Source: Lachnospiraceae bacterium
GTDB taxonomy: Bacteria; Bacillota; Clostridia; Lachnospirales; Lachnospiraceae
Length of the DNA stretch: 53,564 nt
Assembly (NCBI GenBank): GCA_028689585.1
Contig: JAQVCW010000025.1
Location: 1 to 53,564, forward strand
Reading direction: 5' to 3'
Below are positions 33,001 through 41,769 of this stretch, one piece after another (positions within the stretch are counted from its first letter, which is position 1; each line of letters starts with the position of its first letter). A program made the translations under genes and the position numbers. The notes under the pieces are model-generated. The model had not been told where the DNA came from. It worked only from the letters and a program-made list of their open reading frames with translations, and did not search any database.

Positions 33001-33275
33001 CCGGCAGTTAAGGTATCGCCGACTGTCTGCCGCACCATCGGAAGGTCCTCGGGATGCACATATTCACTGCAGTGATTGTGAAGGCGTGAGGCCATACTCT
33101 CCCTGGTGTATTCGTGCATACGATAATATTGGTCATTTCCATAAAGCAGAGTGAAATATTCATCTACCGCAACCGTAAAAACGCCGCCGAGCCGGGAAGC
33201 GCGGTACAGCTCTAACTCATGCTCACAGTCATTTTCACCTGATTGATTTTCGATTTTCAACTTGTTATCTATCAT
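30048..33275 (-). CDS. PAS-rich cytoplasmic hybrid histidine kinase with two receivers
   Basis: The 1075-residue protein has no signal peptide or membrane helix. PAS domains lie at about 20-125 and 145-265, with two further PAS-like modules up to 540. HisKA (MSHEIRTPMNAIIGM) follows at about 565-630, then HATPase (NILTNAIKFTP, NDTGCGI, GTGLGLAICKNLV). Two receivers carry LIDWKMP and LMDIRMP with the conserved Lys in NKPMF and AKPIE. It probably senses an intracellular cue such as redox state or a ligand. AAGGAG ten bases before 33275 sets the start, and the gene overlaps both neighbours by 11 bases. Confidence 0.88.
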   Translation of the reverse strand: MIDNKLKIENQSGENDCEHELELYRASRLGGVFTVAVDEYFTLLYGNDQYYRMHEYTRESMASRLHNHCSEYVHPEDLPMVRQTVGDTLTAGGDYAEWVMRVITGEGNIRYILCSGIFKAADGRTIMDGVVMDITRQKEMEEALRLSEERFRIATENSDVSFWSYNLKTREIVQTQASKRRHGHDEVVPDVPDSIIQSGFVRQDCVDAFTEMYKKLEQGVKTCSADIWFRTPGQKGWWCEHIDYTNVFDKNGHPVSAYAVGKDITAAKMAEQRYNEEMEYSKAIQHKKLLAKARSNMTQNIVESSTAQEKIRVLDESVLYNVCTEQLAETALTEEQQEQMRYMLNRDRVLAAFEKGDTQYSFDYQRKTRDGSIIWVSTTVKSYQNQQTKDIMSFMYTYDINEEKIKDAMLQVVSEIEHDYVAYVDLKNNTYKMYLGNKENGPVPEKYSDDYVTSLIQTNREIVVPEDAARIIHDMMPETIRKNLREKNVFSTTCGVKHIDGSIRQKRIQYAYMDRASEHILLTRSDVTDLFNQQKQQHDMLQTALIAAEQANSAKSDFLSRMSHEIRTPMNAIIGMAAIAAQSIGDDAQVADCISKIGISSRFLLSLINDILDMSRIESGKVLLRREKIPFEEFLNGINSICYSQAGAKNIDYENIVDSSVEDYYIGDAMKLQQVIINILTNAIKFTPEHGKVSISVHQIKKMKNDAVLRFVINDTGCGIAEEYIPHLFEPFSQEHSGTTMMYGGTGLGLAICKNLVSMMDGTIAVRSIKNVGSEFTVDVKLGITEETKTRYAKKQHHNFAELKALVVDDDVVVCEQAVITLKEIGVRSEWVDSGKKAVDRVREKWDNKEYFDFVLIDWKMPEMDGIETARQVRKIVGPDVTIIIMTAYDWVAIEHDAKLAGVNLLMNKPMFKSSLISAFEKVFDEKQDETAAEITDEFDFAGKRVLLVEDHPLNVEVARKLLERKGFLVEHAENGVRAVEMYAKTPAGYYDAILMDIRMPQMDGLQAANAIRHMSKETSEIIPIIAMTANAFDDDIQKSKAAGMNAHLAKPIEPKQMFQTLYDFIYGRRGENDD

Positions 33276-36200
33276 TTCGAACGTTCTCCTTATTTGCTGC
33301 CTTATCTCCATAAATGTATGAATAAAGTGTACTGTACAGCAGCTTGGGGTCTATCGGCTTGGACAAGTGTACGTCCATACCTGCTTTTTTTGTTTTGTCC
33401 TGATCCTCCACAAAGGCGTCTGCTGTCATCGCAATGATGGGAATCGTTTTTGCATCGCTTCTTGCCATATTCCGAATTTGTTCTGTTGCCTCAAGACCGC
33501 CCATGACCGGCATACGCACATCCATGAGTATGGCATCATAGAAGTACGGAGCATTTTGCGAAAACTGCTGTACCGCCTGCTCACCGTTGGCAGCCACTTC
33601 CACTGTACACCCCTTTCGCTCAAGAAGGCGCTTTGCAACTACAATATTCAGATTATTATCTTCAACCAGAAGGATATGTGCTCCTGATATATCCGCAGCA
33701 AAATCGTCCGATCGTGTTTCTTTTTCATTCCCTGATCCTTCGGCGGAAACATAGAGCTCTACCACAAATTCCGAGCCTTTTCCGACCGCACTGGATACCT
33801 TGATTGAGCCGCCCATTGCTTCAACCAGGTTTTTTACGATGGCAAGCCCCAGCCCAGTTCCGGATTCGGCAGAATTCCCATCTCTGTTTTCTTGCGAAAA
33901 CGCCTCAAAAAGATGCTTTTGAAACTCAGTACTCATACCGATGCCATTATCGCGGACGGTGCACCGCATCTCGTATTTACCGTTACGGCCGGGAATCTGC
34001 TCAGTGAAAAATTCAATGCGGCCGCCCTTGGGTGTGAATTTGACGGCATTGGACAGCAAATTAAAATAAATTTGAGTAAAGCGCAGCTTATCCGTCATAA
34101 TACAGGTGAGATTGCAGTTCAAATTCATAACAAAATCAATTTGCTTTGCCTCCATCAACGGAAAAATAACTGTTTTTATATTTCGTTGGAACTCTTCCAT
34201 TGTAAGCGGTTCTTCAACCAGCTTGATTTTACCGCTTTCGATTTTACTCAGGTCCAGAATATCATTGATCAGCCCCAGTAAAAATTGACTGGAGGAATCA
34301 ATGCTTCTTAAATATTCGTCTGTCAAAGGCGGGTTCTTTTCATCCCTGGCAAGCTCGGTCATACCGATAATCGCATTCATCGGTGTGCGGATATCGTGAC
34401 TCATACGTGCCAGAAAGTCTGATTTTGCAAGGTTCGCCTGCTTTGCGGAAATCAGCGCCTGTTCCAGCTCCTTTTGATGCCGAAGCTGCTCCTCATATAC
34501 ACTGGTTACATCAATTCGTGTCATCAGATACGCTTTTCTGTCCTGGCTAATTAATGTAAACCGTAGCTGCTTGCGGCGAACTGCTCCGTTCTCTTCCCGC
34601 ACATTATAATTAAATTTATGTGTATTTCCGTTGGCGATGTTTTTAAGAACGTTGGAGATACGGCATTCCTCAACCACCCGTTCCACATCTTCTTCGCAGA
34701 CCGTCTGCCGGATCAACATTTCACATCGTTCCTGAAATGGCTGATCCTCTGTAAAAAGTTTTTTTCCTGAACTAACCGTATAATCCACCGCTTTATCGGT
34801 CATTCCGTCTACTACAATAAAAAAGTCATAATCCGTTCTGGTGATGGTTTCCATAATAGATTTCATTACGTTTTCATCCGTAGTATCATTCGCCACCACA
34901 AAGGCGAACACATCTTTTGTTTCGGGATTTTTCATTAAATGGACATTATATTTGATCCAGTACATCCTGCTGGTATCAAAAACACGGGTAAATTCCATGG
35001 AAACAGAATAATCCCCCCGGTTAAAACAGCCCAGTAATGACCGGCGGTTAAAGGTCGTTCGATACTCTTCTTTGTTCTTTTTACCGAAAATATAGTCCAC
35101 GGTTTTTGAAAAATACAAATCGGCATTATTACCTTCTATCAATTCACTTAACACGCGGAACGGACTATCTCCATCGATAATCGTATTTTGAGTTAAATTA
35201 ATTTTTAAGGAGTCGATATTGGCTTCCTGCATGGCAGCACGATAGGACATTTCTTCATCAAACTTCTTGATGGCTTCTTTTTCGCGGGTCACATCTCTGC
35301 CGGCGCCAAACGCCTTGACGGGTACCCCCTTTTCATCAAATATCGTCGTATAAATGACGTGTTCGCACCACCAGCCGGCTTCATCGGTGGTTTTGTACCA
35401 GATATCCTCACAGACTTCTTTTTCCCCTCTCTTCAGCCGTTCAAAAATACTGTAAAAGGTCTCCAGGCTGTCTTCTCTCACGTATCCGTGATCTACCGTT
35501 GACTCAATATAATTTGGAATGGTAAAGCAATTCTGTTTGATTCGGGGTGAATTGGATACCACCATTAAACTGTTGTCTTGAATGTCGTATTCCCAGACAT
35601 TGATGCCGGCACTCCTGAGTGCCACCTGATAACGCAATTGCTGCTCCTTCTCTGCCTCTTCGATTCTTTTCATTTTATCCATATCGGTAAACACCGCATG
35701 AAAGGCAGGCTTTCCGCCTTCACCGCTTAAATAAGTGCAGCGAAGGTTGACCCAGCGGAGCCCTCCGGATTTTGTGTTAATGCGATAGGTCAAATCAATA
35801 TTTGAGTGATTTTGGACCGCACCTTTTATGGTTTCCCTGAGCAATGGAGCATCCTCTTTATAAGCCATTGCCATGGCATCCTCACTGCAGATCATTTCCC
35901 GCTCTTCTCTGGAATAGCCTGATAATTCGCATAATCCGTCGCTGAAAAACTGTGTTTTTATCTTATCTCCGTCAACTTCGTACAGCGCAATCCCCCCCGG
36001 AACGGTATTGACCAGGGTGCGGTAGCTGTTGAGTGCTTCCTCTTCCTTTTTCATCAATAGCTGCATCTCATCTTTTGCCTGTATCAACTGCTGCCAAACC
36101 TTGCGCTCTTCGGTTACATCGGTATAGCTGGCATAGCAGAACTTTGTTCCGTCCGGCTGGTCTTTAATAATGCCGTTGAGATAAATCCAGATATATTCCT

Positions 36201-37320
36201 TCCTGGACTCATTAAAGACACGGTATGTGTGGCTTACCGGAGATGAAGTCCGGATTGCATCGGTTAGCTTTGACTGAAGTTCGGCAAGATCATCCGGATG
36301 CACATTTAAGTAGTCTGTCTTCCTTTTTACAGCTTTCATACTTTCTTCGGAATAGCCAAATATTTTATAAAAGGCCTGATTATGAACAATTGGACGAATT
36401 CCGTTTTGGTCAGCATGATATAGACACATACCGCCCGGCACGTGCTCAATGACAGAGGTGAGCTGAGCCGTCAGCTTCCTGTTTTCCTGCTCGATTTTTC
36501 TGCTTTGCGTCACATCCTCAATGTACTCAATATGTGCCTCAATCCCGTTCCAGTCCGTCAGTTTACCTCTCAAATGATAAATGCTGCCGTTCATCGGATG
36601 TGGAAATTCTCTTTCCATAAACTGATCGTGGTGCATCGAATGAATTTTGCAGAAGCTGCAAGGGCTGGTCCTGTGGAACAAAACCTCATAGCACTTTTTT
36701 CCTGTGCAGAACTCCCGGCTCGCTCCCATCAAATCAAGGCCACTTTGATTAATGTAAAGCAAATCATAATTCACTGTGTCACTGACGTAGATTGCACTCT
36801 GAGCTTCATTCACCAGATTAGCATACAACTGTGCCATTTTAGGGGATTTCTGATAGACGGCAATGCCGCCGGGAATGCTGTTTGTCAGGTTATCCATTTT
36901 CAGCCTGGATTTTTCCAGTAATTGATCAACCTTTTGCGCCTCTTCCAGTGCAAAACGGCCACATACATTTTTAATGCGCGCGTTTATCACCCGTTCATCG
37001 GCCGGCTTTGGAATGAAATCCGCCGCCCCGTTTTCCAGTGCTTCCAACTGGTAGCTTTCATCCGCAGTCAAAGCAATGACAGGGACAGCACTAAATACAC
37101 TGTTCTTTATCCATTTCAGCACTTCCATTCCATCCATCACGGGCATGATCATATCAAGCAGAATGACTGAAATATCCCTGCCGTACTTTTGGATGACATC
37201 GATGGCCTCTTTTCCATTTTCAGCATATAAAATTTTGTACTCATCAGAAAAAGCCGCCGCCATGGTAGCTCTGTTTGCTTCAATGTCATCGACAATGAGC
37301 ATCGTTAATTTCATATCCAT
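33265..37320 (-). CDS. REC-PAS(n)-HisKA-HATPase-REC hybrid kinase
   Basis: The 1351-residue cytoplasmic protein opens with a receiver (LIVDDIEANR, phospho-Asp in LLDMIMPVMDG). It continues with at least four PAS or PAS-like modules (about 165-960), HisKA (MSHDIRTPMNAIIGM, about 985-1050), HATPase (NLLSNAVKFTP, GTGLGLAIVKNLVEAMG) and a C-terminal receiver (LMDVRMPVMGG). The first PAS holds a Cys motif, GKKCYEVLFHRTSPCSFC, also present in the neighbouring GGDEF/EAL protein. A receiver at the N-terminus lets another kinase feed into it. AGAGGGAACTGT precedes the ATG. Confidence 0.88.
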   Translation of the reverse strand: MDMKLTMLIVDDIEANRATMAAAFSDEYKILYAENGKEAIDVIQKYGRDISVILLDMIMPVMDGMEVLKWIKNSVFSAVPVIALTADESYQLEALENGAADFIPKPADERVINARIKNVCGRFALEEAQKVDQLLEKSRLKMDNLTNSIPGGIAVYQKSPKMAQLYANLVNEAQSAIYVSDTVNYDLLYINQSGLDLMGASREFCTGKKCYEVLFHRTSPCSFCKIHSMHHDQFMEREFPHPMNGSIYHLRGKLTDWNGIEAHIEYIEDVTQSRKIEQENRKLTAQLTSVIEHVPGGMCLYHADQNGIRPIVHNQAFYKIFGYSEESMKAVKRKTDYLNVHPDDLAELQSKLTDAIRTSSPVSHTYRVFNESRKEYIWIYLNGIIKDQPDGTKFCYASYTDVTEERKVWQQLIQAKDEMQLLMKKEEEALNSYRTLVNTVPGGIALYEVDGDKIKTQFFSDGLCELSGYSREEREMICSEDAMAMAYKEDAPLLRETIKGAVQNHSNIDLTYRINTKSGGLRWVNLRCTYLSGEGGKPAFHAVFTDMDKMKRIEEAEKEQQLRYQVALRSAGINVWEYDIQDNSLMVVSNSPRIKQNCFTIPNYIESTVDHGYVREDSLETFYSIFERLKRGEKEVCEDIWYKTTDEAGWWCEHVIYTTIFDEKGVPVKAFGAGRDVTREKEAIKKFDEEMSYRAAMQEANIDSLKINLTQNTIIDGDSPFRVLSELIEGNNADLYFSKTVDYIFGKKNKEEYRTTFNRRSLLGCFNRGDYSVSMEFTRVFDTSRMYWIKYNVHLMKNPETKDVFAFVVANDTTDENVMKSIMETITRTDYDFFIVVDGMTDKAVDYTVSSGKKLFTEDQPFQERCEMLIRQTVCEEDVERVVEECRISNVLKNIANGNTHKFNYNVREENGAVRRKQLRFTLISQDRKAYLMTRIDVTSVYEEQLRHQKELEQALISAKQANLAKSDFLARMSHDIRTPMNAIIGMTELARDEKNPPLTDEYLRSIDSSSQFLLGLINDILDLSKIESGKIKLVEEPLTMEEFQRNIKTVIFPLMEAKQIDFVMNLNCNLTCIMTDKLRFTQIYFNLLSNAVKFTPKGGRIEFFTEQIPGRNGKYEMRCTVRDNGIGMSTEFQKHLFEAFSQENRDGNSAESGTGLGLAIVKNLVEAMGGSIKVSSAVGKGSEFVVELYVSAEGSGNEKETRSDDFAADISGAHILLVEDNNLNIVVAKRLLERKGCTVEVAANGEQAVQQFSQNAPYFYDAILMDVRMPVMGGLEATEQIRNMARSDAKTIPIIAMTADAFVEDQDKTKKAGMDVHLSKPIDPKLLYSTLYSYIYGDKAANKENVRNDR

Positions 37321-37396
37321 ACAGTTCCCTCTATTTCTTTTGTTGTTTCCAGCATACAGCCTGTTCCTCATCCAAGATAAGTCATTCTCTGTAAAT

Positions 37397-40300
37397 TTAA
37401 AGCCCTGCGTCTTTTTCCAGTTGTTTCAGCCGGTCAATATTTTCAGCAATTGTTGCATAAAACCAGGCTTTTCCATCTTCAGCACGAACGAGATGCCCTG
37501 CATTATGCACCCAGCAAAGTTCACCGTTTGCTTTTTCAATCCTGTAATCGCACTCGTCCGTATCCCCCAGCATAATTTGCTCTGTAATTTCCTGTTCTAC
37601 ACGTTCCCGGTCTTCATGCCACACCATATTCCAAAACTTATTTTGAAATTTTTCGTCAAATTGTTCCTGCGTATAGCCCAGCATCTTCAGCATATTCTTG
37701 CTGACAAAATCAAAGGTTTCACTATCTGCGCTATATCGAAATATCCCGCCCGGCATTAAATCGAGCAGTCGTTTTCGGTCTGCCGAAATATCGGAAAGCT
37801 TCCTGGCGATTGCCGCTTTGTTGGTGTTATCCTGAATGTATTGAATCCGTGCCGGGTTTCCGCCCCAGTCCACAAGCTTGCTCTTTATGATAAAGCTGCG
37901 GTCAGTCCCTTCCGGATGAACCTCGTACTCGTGGTACTGATTTGACAGTTGGTCCGATTCGATACAGTGCACACAAGGGGCAGTTCTATCCCATATTGCT
38001 TTGTAACACTTTTGGCCCATACATTCTTTTCTGCTTTTTCCGGCGATTGTGCAGGCAACATTATTGAGATAGAGCAGATGATGATCGCCCGCATCACAAA
38101 CCATGACTGCCTCACTGGCTTCATCCATCAGCCAGTCCATATTGCGCAGCAGCACATGAGACGGGAGCTGCGTATCCCCGCCAAAAATGTGATATTGGTT
38201 TTTCCCAAGCCGCTTTGCACTCATCAGTGCCATATCGGCATTTTTATACAGTGTCTGATAATCGTTTCCATAGAACGGGGAAGAGCAGGCGCCGATTGAG
38301 CAGGAAATACTCATATCTTCAATCTTAAACCTCAATTTTTCGCACAGCCGCTGCAAACGTGCATTCAAATCCTTCGTTGATAATGCTCCGCGTATAAACG
38401 CAGAAAACTCATCTCCGCCCATTCTGCAGGTGAGATCATCGTCACGGAAACAGGAGCCAAGTATTTGGGCCACTCTTTGGAGCGCTTCATCTCCCCTGGC
38501 ATGACCAAGCCTGTCATTGACCAGTTTGAAATTATCGATATCAAGAATTATGAAAGTGGCGTTTTGATTCGTTTTCTCCGAGAAAAAGGGATTAATTTGT
38601 GCTTCAAATTCAGCACGGTTATAAAGCCCTGTCAAGGCGTCTGTCTTTGCTTTTAACTCCATTTCCCGCATTCTTTGATAGATTGCATTTTCTTTCTCCA
38701 GCTTAATAACCGTGCTTGTCGCAAGCACATTATTCACACGTCTTAATGCAACCTTTTCGTTGTAGGGCTTTGCTATAAAGTCTGCTGCGCCCATTTCCAG
38801 TGCTCTTGCCTCGCTGTCTTCTCCGGCCTGAGAGGTTACAATCACCGGAATGTCTGCCAGTTTCGTGCTGCATTTGATTTTTTGAAGCAGTTGAAAGCCG
38901 TCCATAATCGGCATCACTAAATCAAGAAGGATTACATCGATGCTCTCATAGTGTTCCAATATGTATTCATAAGCAGTTTTTCCGTTATCCGCTTCAACAA
39001 GGGTATAATATTCCGAGAATATCTCCGACAAAATGACACGGTTCACTTCCACATCATCTATAATCATCATCACTTTGTCCGATTTCGATTTTGTAATCTG
39101 AACTGTCTCGGTTCCAATTGCTGTGATTTTGGGTGTTTCCTCCTCCTCTGCCACCTGATTATAGAAAAGATGCTTTTCAAGGTCCTTCCGTGACATAGGC
39201 TTTGCATAATAATACCCCTGGACATAATTGCAGTCCATATTGCGGAGCAGATCCAATTGTGCTTTTGTTTCAACTCCTTCCGCAATGACAAGCAAATTCA
39301 TCCACTTTGCCAGGCTGATAACGAAGCTTAAGATGCTTTTACTGCTGTTTTTTGCGGTTTCGTTTTGAATGAACTTCATATCGAGCTTTAAAACATCCAG
39401 CGGCAGCTCCGACAGCATGTTCAGCGATGAATAACCGGAGCCAAAATCATCCATTTCAATGATAAAGCCAAGCGCTTTTAACTTTGTTACCACCTCTATT
39501 AGCTGATTACAATTTTCAGTGTAGGCTGTCTCTGTTATTTCAAGATGCAGGTACTGTGGCTTTAACTCATATTTTCTGATCAACTCCAAAAAAATGTTTA
39601 TTAAATCCGGATGGTATATATCCACGCGGGAAACATTGACCGACACAGGAACATATTTGTTTCCATTGACAGTCCAATCATGTAAATTGCTGCATACAGT
39701 ATCCCAGACATAGAGATCCAGTTCCGTAATGAAACCATTTTTCTCAAACAGCGGAATAAACTTTCCCGGAGAGATAAATCCCTTTTTGGGATGCCGCCAG
39801 CGGACAAGTGCCTCAGCCCCAACTATTTTTTCCGTGAACACATCGTATTTCGGCTGATAATATACCTCGAACTGCTTTTCTAAAAATGCAATTTCTATTT
39901 CGTCCAGAATGCTCTGCTCTGCAAGCACAGACTGCATCAGGGAATCGTCGTAGCTGGCATAATGAATATCATATTTGCCTTTTATGGAATTGCAGGCAAG
40001 CAGTGCACGGTCACACATGGTGCTGACCGGGACGGTCAAATCTTCAATCACATAGATCCCAAAGCTGACATGAATACTGATCGAAATTGGGAATTGATTG
40101 ATGGTGCTTATCGTATGCTCAAACAGGCTGCTGCTGTAATCCTCCCGGTGGGGAACCAGGCAAGCAAAGCTGTCGGTGCCAACTCTCCCGCAGATACCGC
40201 AGTCACCAATGTCTTTTGCCATAATGCTTGATACATATCTCAGCAGATTATCTCCGACCTTCATGCCAAACAAGTTATTAATCAGTTTAAAACGTTCTAT

Positions 40301-40870
40301 GTCACAGCAGACAATATCAAACTTTTTATCACGATTGCCGTTCAATATGAATTCCGCTGTCTGATAGAAAAAATCTTTATTATATACGCCGGTGAGTTCG
40401 TCTTTTTGCTTAGCATTGAGGATCCCGGCGTTTTCCTGCAGACGAAGAATATTTGAAATTCTGTGTTTTATGATTTGAGGATTATACGGTTTGCTGATGA
40501 AATCGGATGCGCCCAATGATAGTGCTTTGATTTCATTCTCTTCTCCATCCTTTTGGGTTGTTACAATCACCGGAATGCTTGACAAAACAGCATCTTTCTG
40601 CCGTTCTTTCAAAAATTCATAGCCGTCCATAACAGGCATCACAATATCCAGCAAAATCAGAGAATAAGGCTGCCCGGAAACCTTCAAAACAGCCAAAGCT
40701 TCCTTACCATCTGCAGCTTCGCTAATTATGTAATCCTCACCGAGGTTTTTCACTAAAATCTTACGATTCACTGCATTATCATCAACAATTAAAATTTTCT
40801 TCTTTGTTGATATTGAATAAATATGCAGATTGTCCTCAATCTCTTTTATTGATTGCTGCATATCGTACAT
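37397..40870 (-). CDS. REC-GGDEF-EAL-REC-GGDEF-PAS-PAS c-di-GMP regulator
   Basis: The 1157-residue protein has receiver 1 (LLDIVMPVMDG), a degenerate GGDEF (RVGTDSF, about 165-300), and a full EAL domain with catalytic residues EALVRW, NVS, EITE, DDFGSG, KLD and AEGVE. These are followed by receiver 2 (LLDLVMPIMDG), an intact GGDEF (CRMGGDEF, about 735-890, with RxxD inhibitory site RDDD upstream) and two PAS domains. It could both make and degrade c-di-GMP under control of two phosphorylation inputs. The frame extends upstream into the palindrome at 41128, but AGGAGG before ATG 40870 sets the start. It heads the signalling operon. Confidence 0.9.
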   Translation of the reverse strand: MYDMQQSIKEIEDNLHIYSISTKKKILIVDDNAVNRKILVKNLGEDYIISEAADGKEALAVLKVSGQPYSLILLDIVMPVMDGYEFLKERQKDAVLSSIPVIVTTQKDGEENEIKALSLGASDFISKPYNPQIIKHRISNILRLQENAGILNAKQKDELTGVYNKDFFYQTAEFILNGNRDKKFDIVCCDIERFKLINNLFGMKVGDNLLRYVSSIMAKDIGDCGICGRVGTDSFACLVPHREDYSSSLFEHTISTINQFPISISIHVSFGIYVIEDLTVPVSTMCDRALLACNSIKGKYDIHYASYDDSLMQSVLAEQSILDEIEIAFLEKQFEVYYQPKYDVFTEKIVGAEALVRWRHPKKGFISPGKFIPLFEKNGFITELDLYVWDTVCSNLHDWTVNGNKYVPVSVNVSRVDIYHPDLINIFLELIRKYELKPQYLHLEITETAYTENCNQLIEVVTKLKALGFIIEMDDFGSGYSSLNMLSELPLDVLKLDMKFIQNETAKNSSKSILSFVISLAKWMNLLVIAEGVETKAQLDLLRNMDCNYVQGYYYAKPMSRKDLEKHLFYNQVAEEEETPKITAIGTETVQITKSKSDKVMMIIDDVEVNRVILSEIFSEYYTLVEADNGKTAYEYILEHYESIDVILLDLVMPIMDGFQLLQKIKCSTKLADIPVIVTSQAGEDSEARALEMGAADFIAKPYNEKVALRRVNNVLATSTVIKLEKENAIYQRMREMELKAKTDALTGLYNRAEFEAQINPFFSEKTNQNATFIILDIDNFKLVNDRLGHARGDEALQRVAQILGSCFRDDDLTCRMGGDEFSAFIRGALSTKDLNARLQRLCEKLRFKIEDMSISCSIGACSSPFYGNDYQTLYKNADMALMSAKRLGKNQYHIFGGDTQLPSHVLLRNMDWLMDEASEAVMVCDAGDHHLLYLNNVACTIAGKSRKECMGQKCYKAIWDRTAPCVHCIESDQLSNQYHEYEVHPEGTDRSFIIKSKLVDWGGNPARIQYIQDNTNKAAIARKLSDISADRKRLLDLMPGGIFRYSADSETFDFVSKNMLKMLGYTQEQFDEKFQNKFWNMVWHEDRERVEQEITEQIMLGDTDECDYRIEKANGELCWVHNAGHLVRAEDGKAWFYATIAENIDRLKQLEKDAGL

Positions 40871-40985
40871 TTTCTTATTCCTCCTACTATTTCGGTTGAT
40901 ATTCTGATGCCCTTTAAAATGGATGCATGGCTTGCAGCCACACAAGCCTCCCATGATTTTAAATAAACATAGATATACATAATCT

Positions 40986-41014
40986 AGTTTACTTCCGCAT
41001 TTGACAAAAGTCAA
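40986..41014 (-). promoter_or_regulatory. Promoter of the five-gene signalling operon
   Basis: On the minus strand TTGACT (41009-41014) and TAAACT (40986-40991) are spaced by 17 bp. The -35 region is part of a small dyad, TTGAC-TTTT-GTCAA (41001-41014). The leader before the first gene is about 110 nt and contains a GGCTTG/CAAGCC hairpin; it does not match the c-di-GMP riboswitch consensus as I know it. Confidence 0.55.
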
Positions 41015-41043
41015 CAAAACAAACGTTTTTTCCCGGTTTCTTT

Positions 41044-41319
41044 GTTGCAGTTCAGCCTTGAAGTGAGGACACTCCCCGGGTGGCTGCCCCAGATATGCTG
41101 CGGGTGCTGTTTCGAAGGCCAAGAGCATCTAAGGTTTCCACAGGGTGTTCCAAAAGCAGGAATTGGAAGTCATAACTCGCCTTCGGCTCAGACAAATGAC
41201 TCCCAATTTCATGGAACACCCTGTGGGAACCAAGATGCTTAGGCCTTCTGCAAATGCACCCGCAGCATATCTGGGGCAGCCACCCGGGGAGCGTCCTCAC
41301 TTCAAGGCTGAACTGCAAC
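41044..41319. repeat. About 276-bp imperfect palindrome (hairpin element)
   Basis: Two arms of about 130 bp are inverted copies: the outer 60 bp (41045-41106 against 41257-41318) differ by about one base, the middle is diverged, and AATTGG and AGTCAT blocks pair again near the centre at about 41182. The centre includes GCCTTCGGC. Neither strand encodes a credible protein. It separates the divergent signalling and BlaI operons and resembles a MITE-like or large REP element. Confidence 0.85.
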
Positions 41320-41330
41320 GTTTCTTTTGA

Positions 41331-41368
41331 TTGACATGTTGTAGTTTTATGTGTATAATAGAACTACA
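41331..41368 (+). promoter_or_regulatory. blaI promoter with BlaI-type half-sites
   Basis: TTGACA (41331-41336) and TATAAT (41354-41359) are 17 bp apart on the plus strand. Half-sites TGTAGTT (41340-41346) and AACTACA (41362-41368) flank the -10 box. The same heptamers form the perfect palindrome before the ABC ATPase gene at 42751. Confidence 0.75.
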
Positions 41369-41391
41369 AACTATCAATCAAAGGGGGCGCT

Positions 41392-41769
41392 ATGAAACAG
41401 CACATTGCAATAACAGAATCAGAATGGCTTGTTATGAAAATCATTTGGAACGAGCCGCCTAAAACATTGCAGGATATTTTATCCAATTTGCAGCATTCTG
41501 CCTGGAGTACCACAACCATTCAGACCTATCTTGCCCGATTGGTAAAAAAAGGCGCTTTAAACACAGAACGTCAGGGCAAGGGCTATCTGTACTATCCGGC
41601 AATCACAGAAAATGACTGTCAGCTTGCCGAAAGCAAAAGCTTTTTAAGTCGTGTCTATGATGGCTCTCTGGCCCGCATGGTATCGGGCTTTGTAAAAAGC
41701 GGCGACCTGTCTGCGGAAGAACTGCTTGCCTTAAAAGCACTCATAGAGGAACAGGAGAAAAAAATATGA
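41392..41769 (+). CDS. BlaI/MecI/CopY family repressor
   Basis: The 125-residue protein has the winged helix-turn-helix of BlaI/MecI (ITESEWLVMKIIWNEPPKTLQDILSNL, then WSTTTIQTYLARLVKKGALNTERQGKGYLYYP). The C-terminal dimerisation region carries the AESKSFLSRVYDGSLARMVSGFV pattern. Members bind ACTACA-type dyads and are inactivated by proteolysis triggered through an M56 membrane protease, encoded next with a 4-bp overlap. AGGGGGCGCT precedes the ATG. Targets are predicted to be this operon and the ABC exporter. Confidence 0.93.
   Translation: MKQHIAITESEWLVMKIIWNEPPKTLQDILSNLQHSAWSTTTIQTYLARLVKKGALNTERQGKGYLYYPAITENDCQLAESKSFLSRVYDGSLARMVSGFVKSGDLSAEELLALKALIEEQEKKI

Noticed and set aside
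40871-40985. c-di-GMP riboswitch in the leader of the GGDEF/EAL gene
   Set aside because: The leader has only a simple GGCTTG/CAAGCC hairpin and none of the conserved GEMM-I or GEMM-II core segments I know.
41042-41330. Three open frames of 61-88 residues in the palindrome
   Set aside because: They are mirror copies produced by the inverted repeat, appear on both strands and lack ribosome binding sites.
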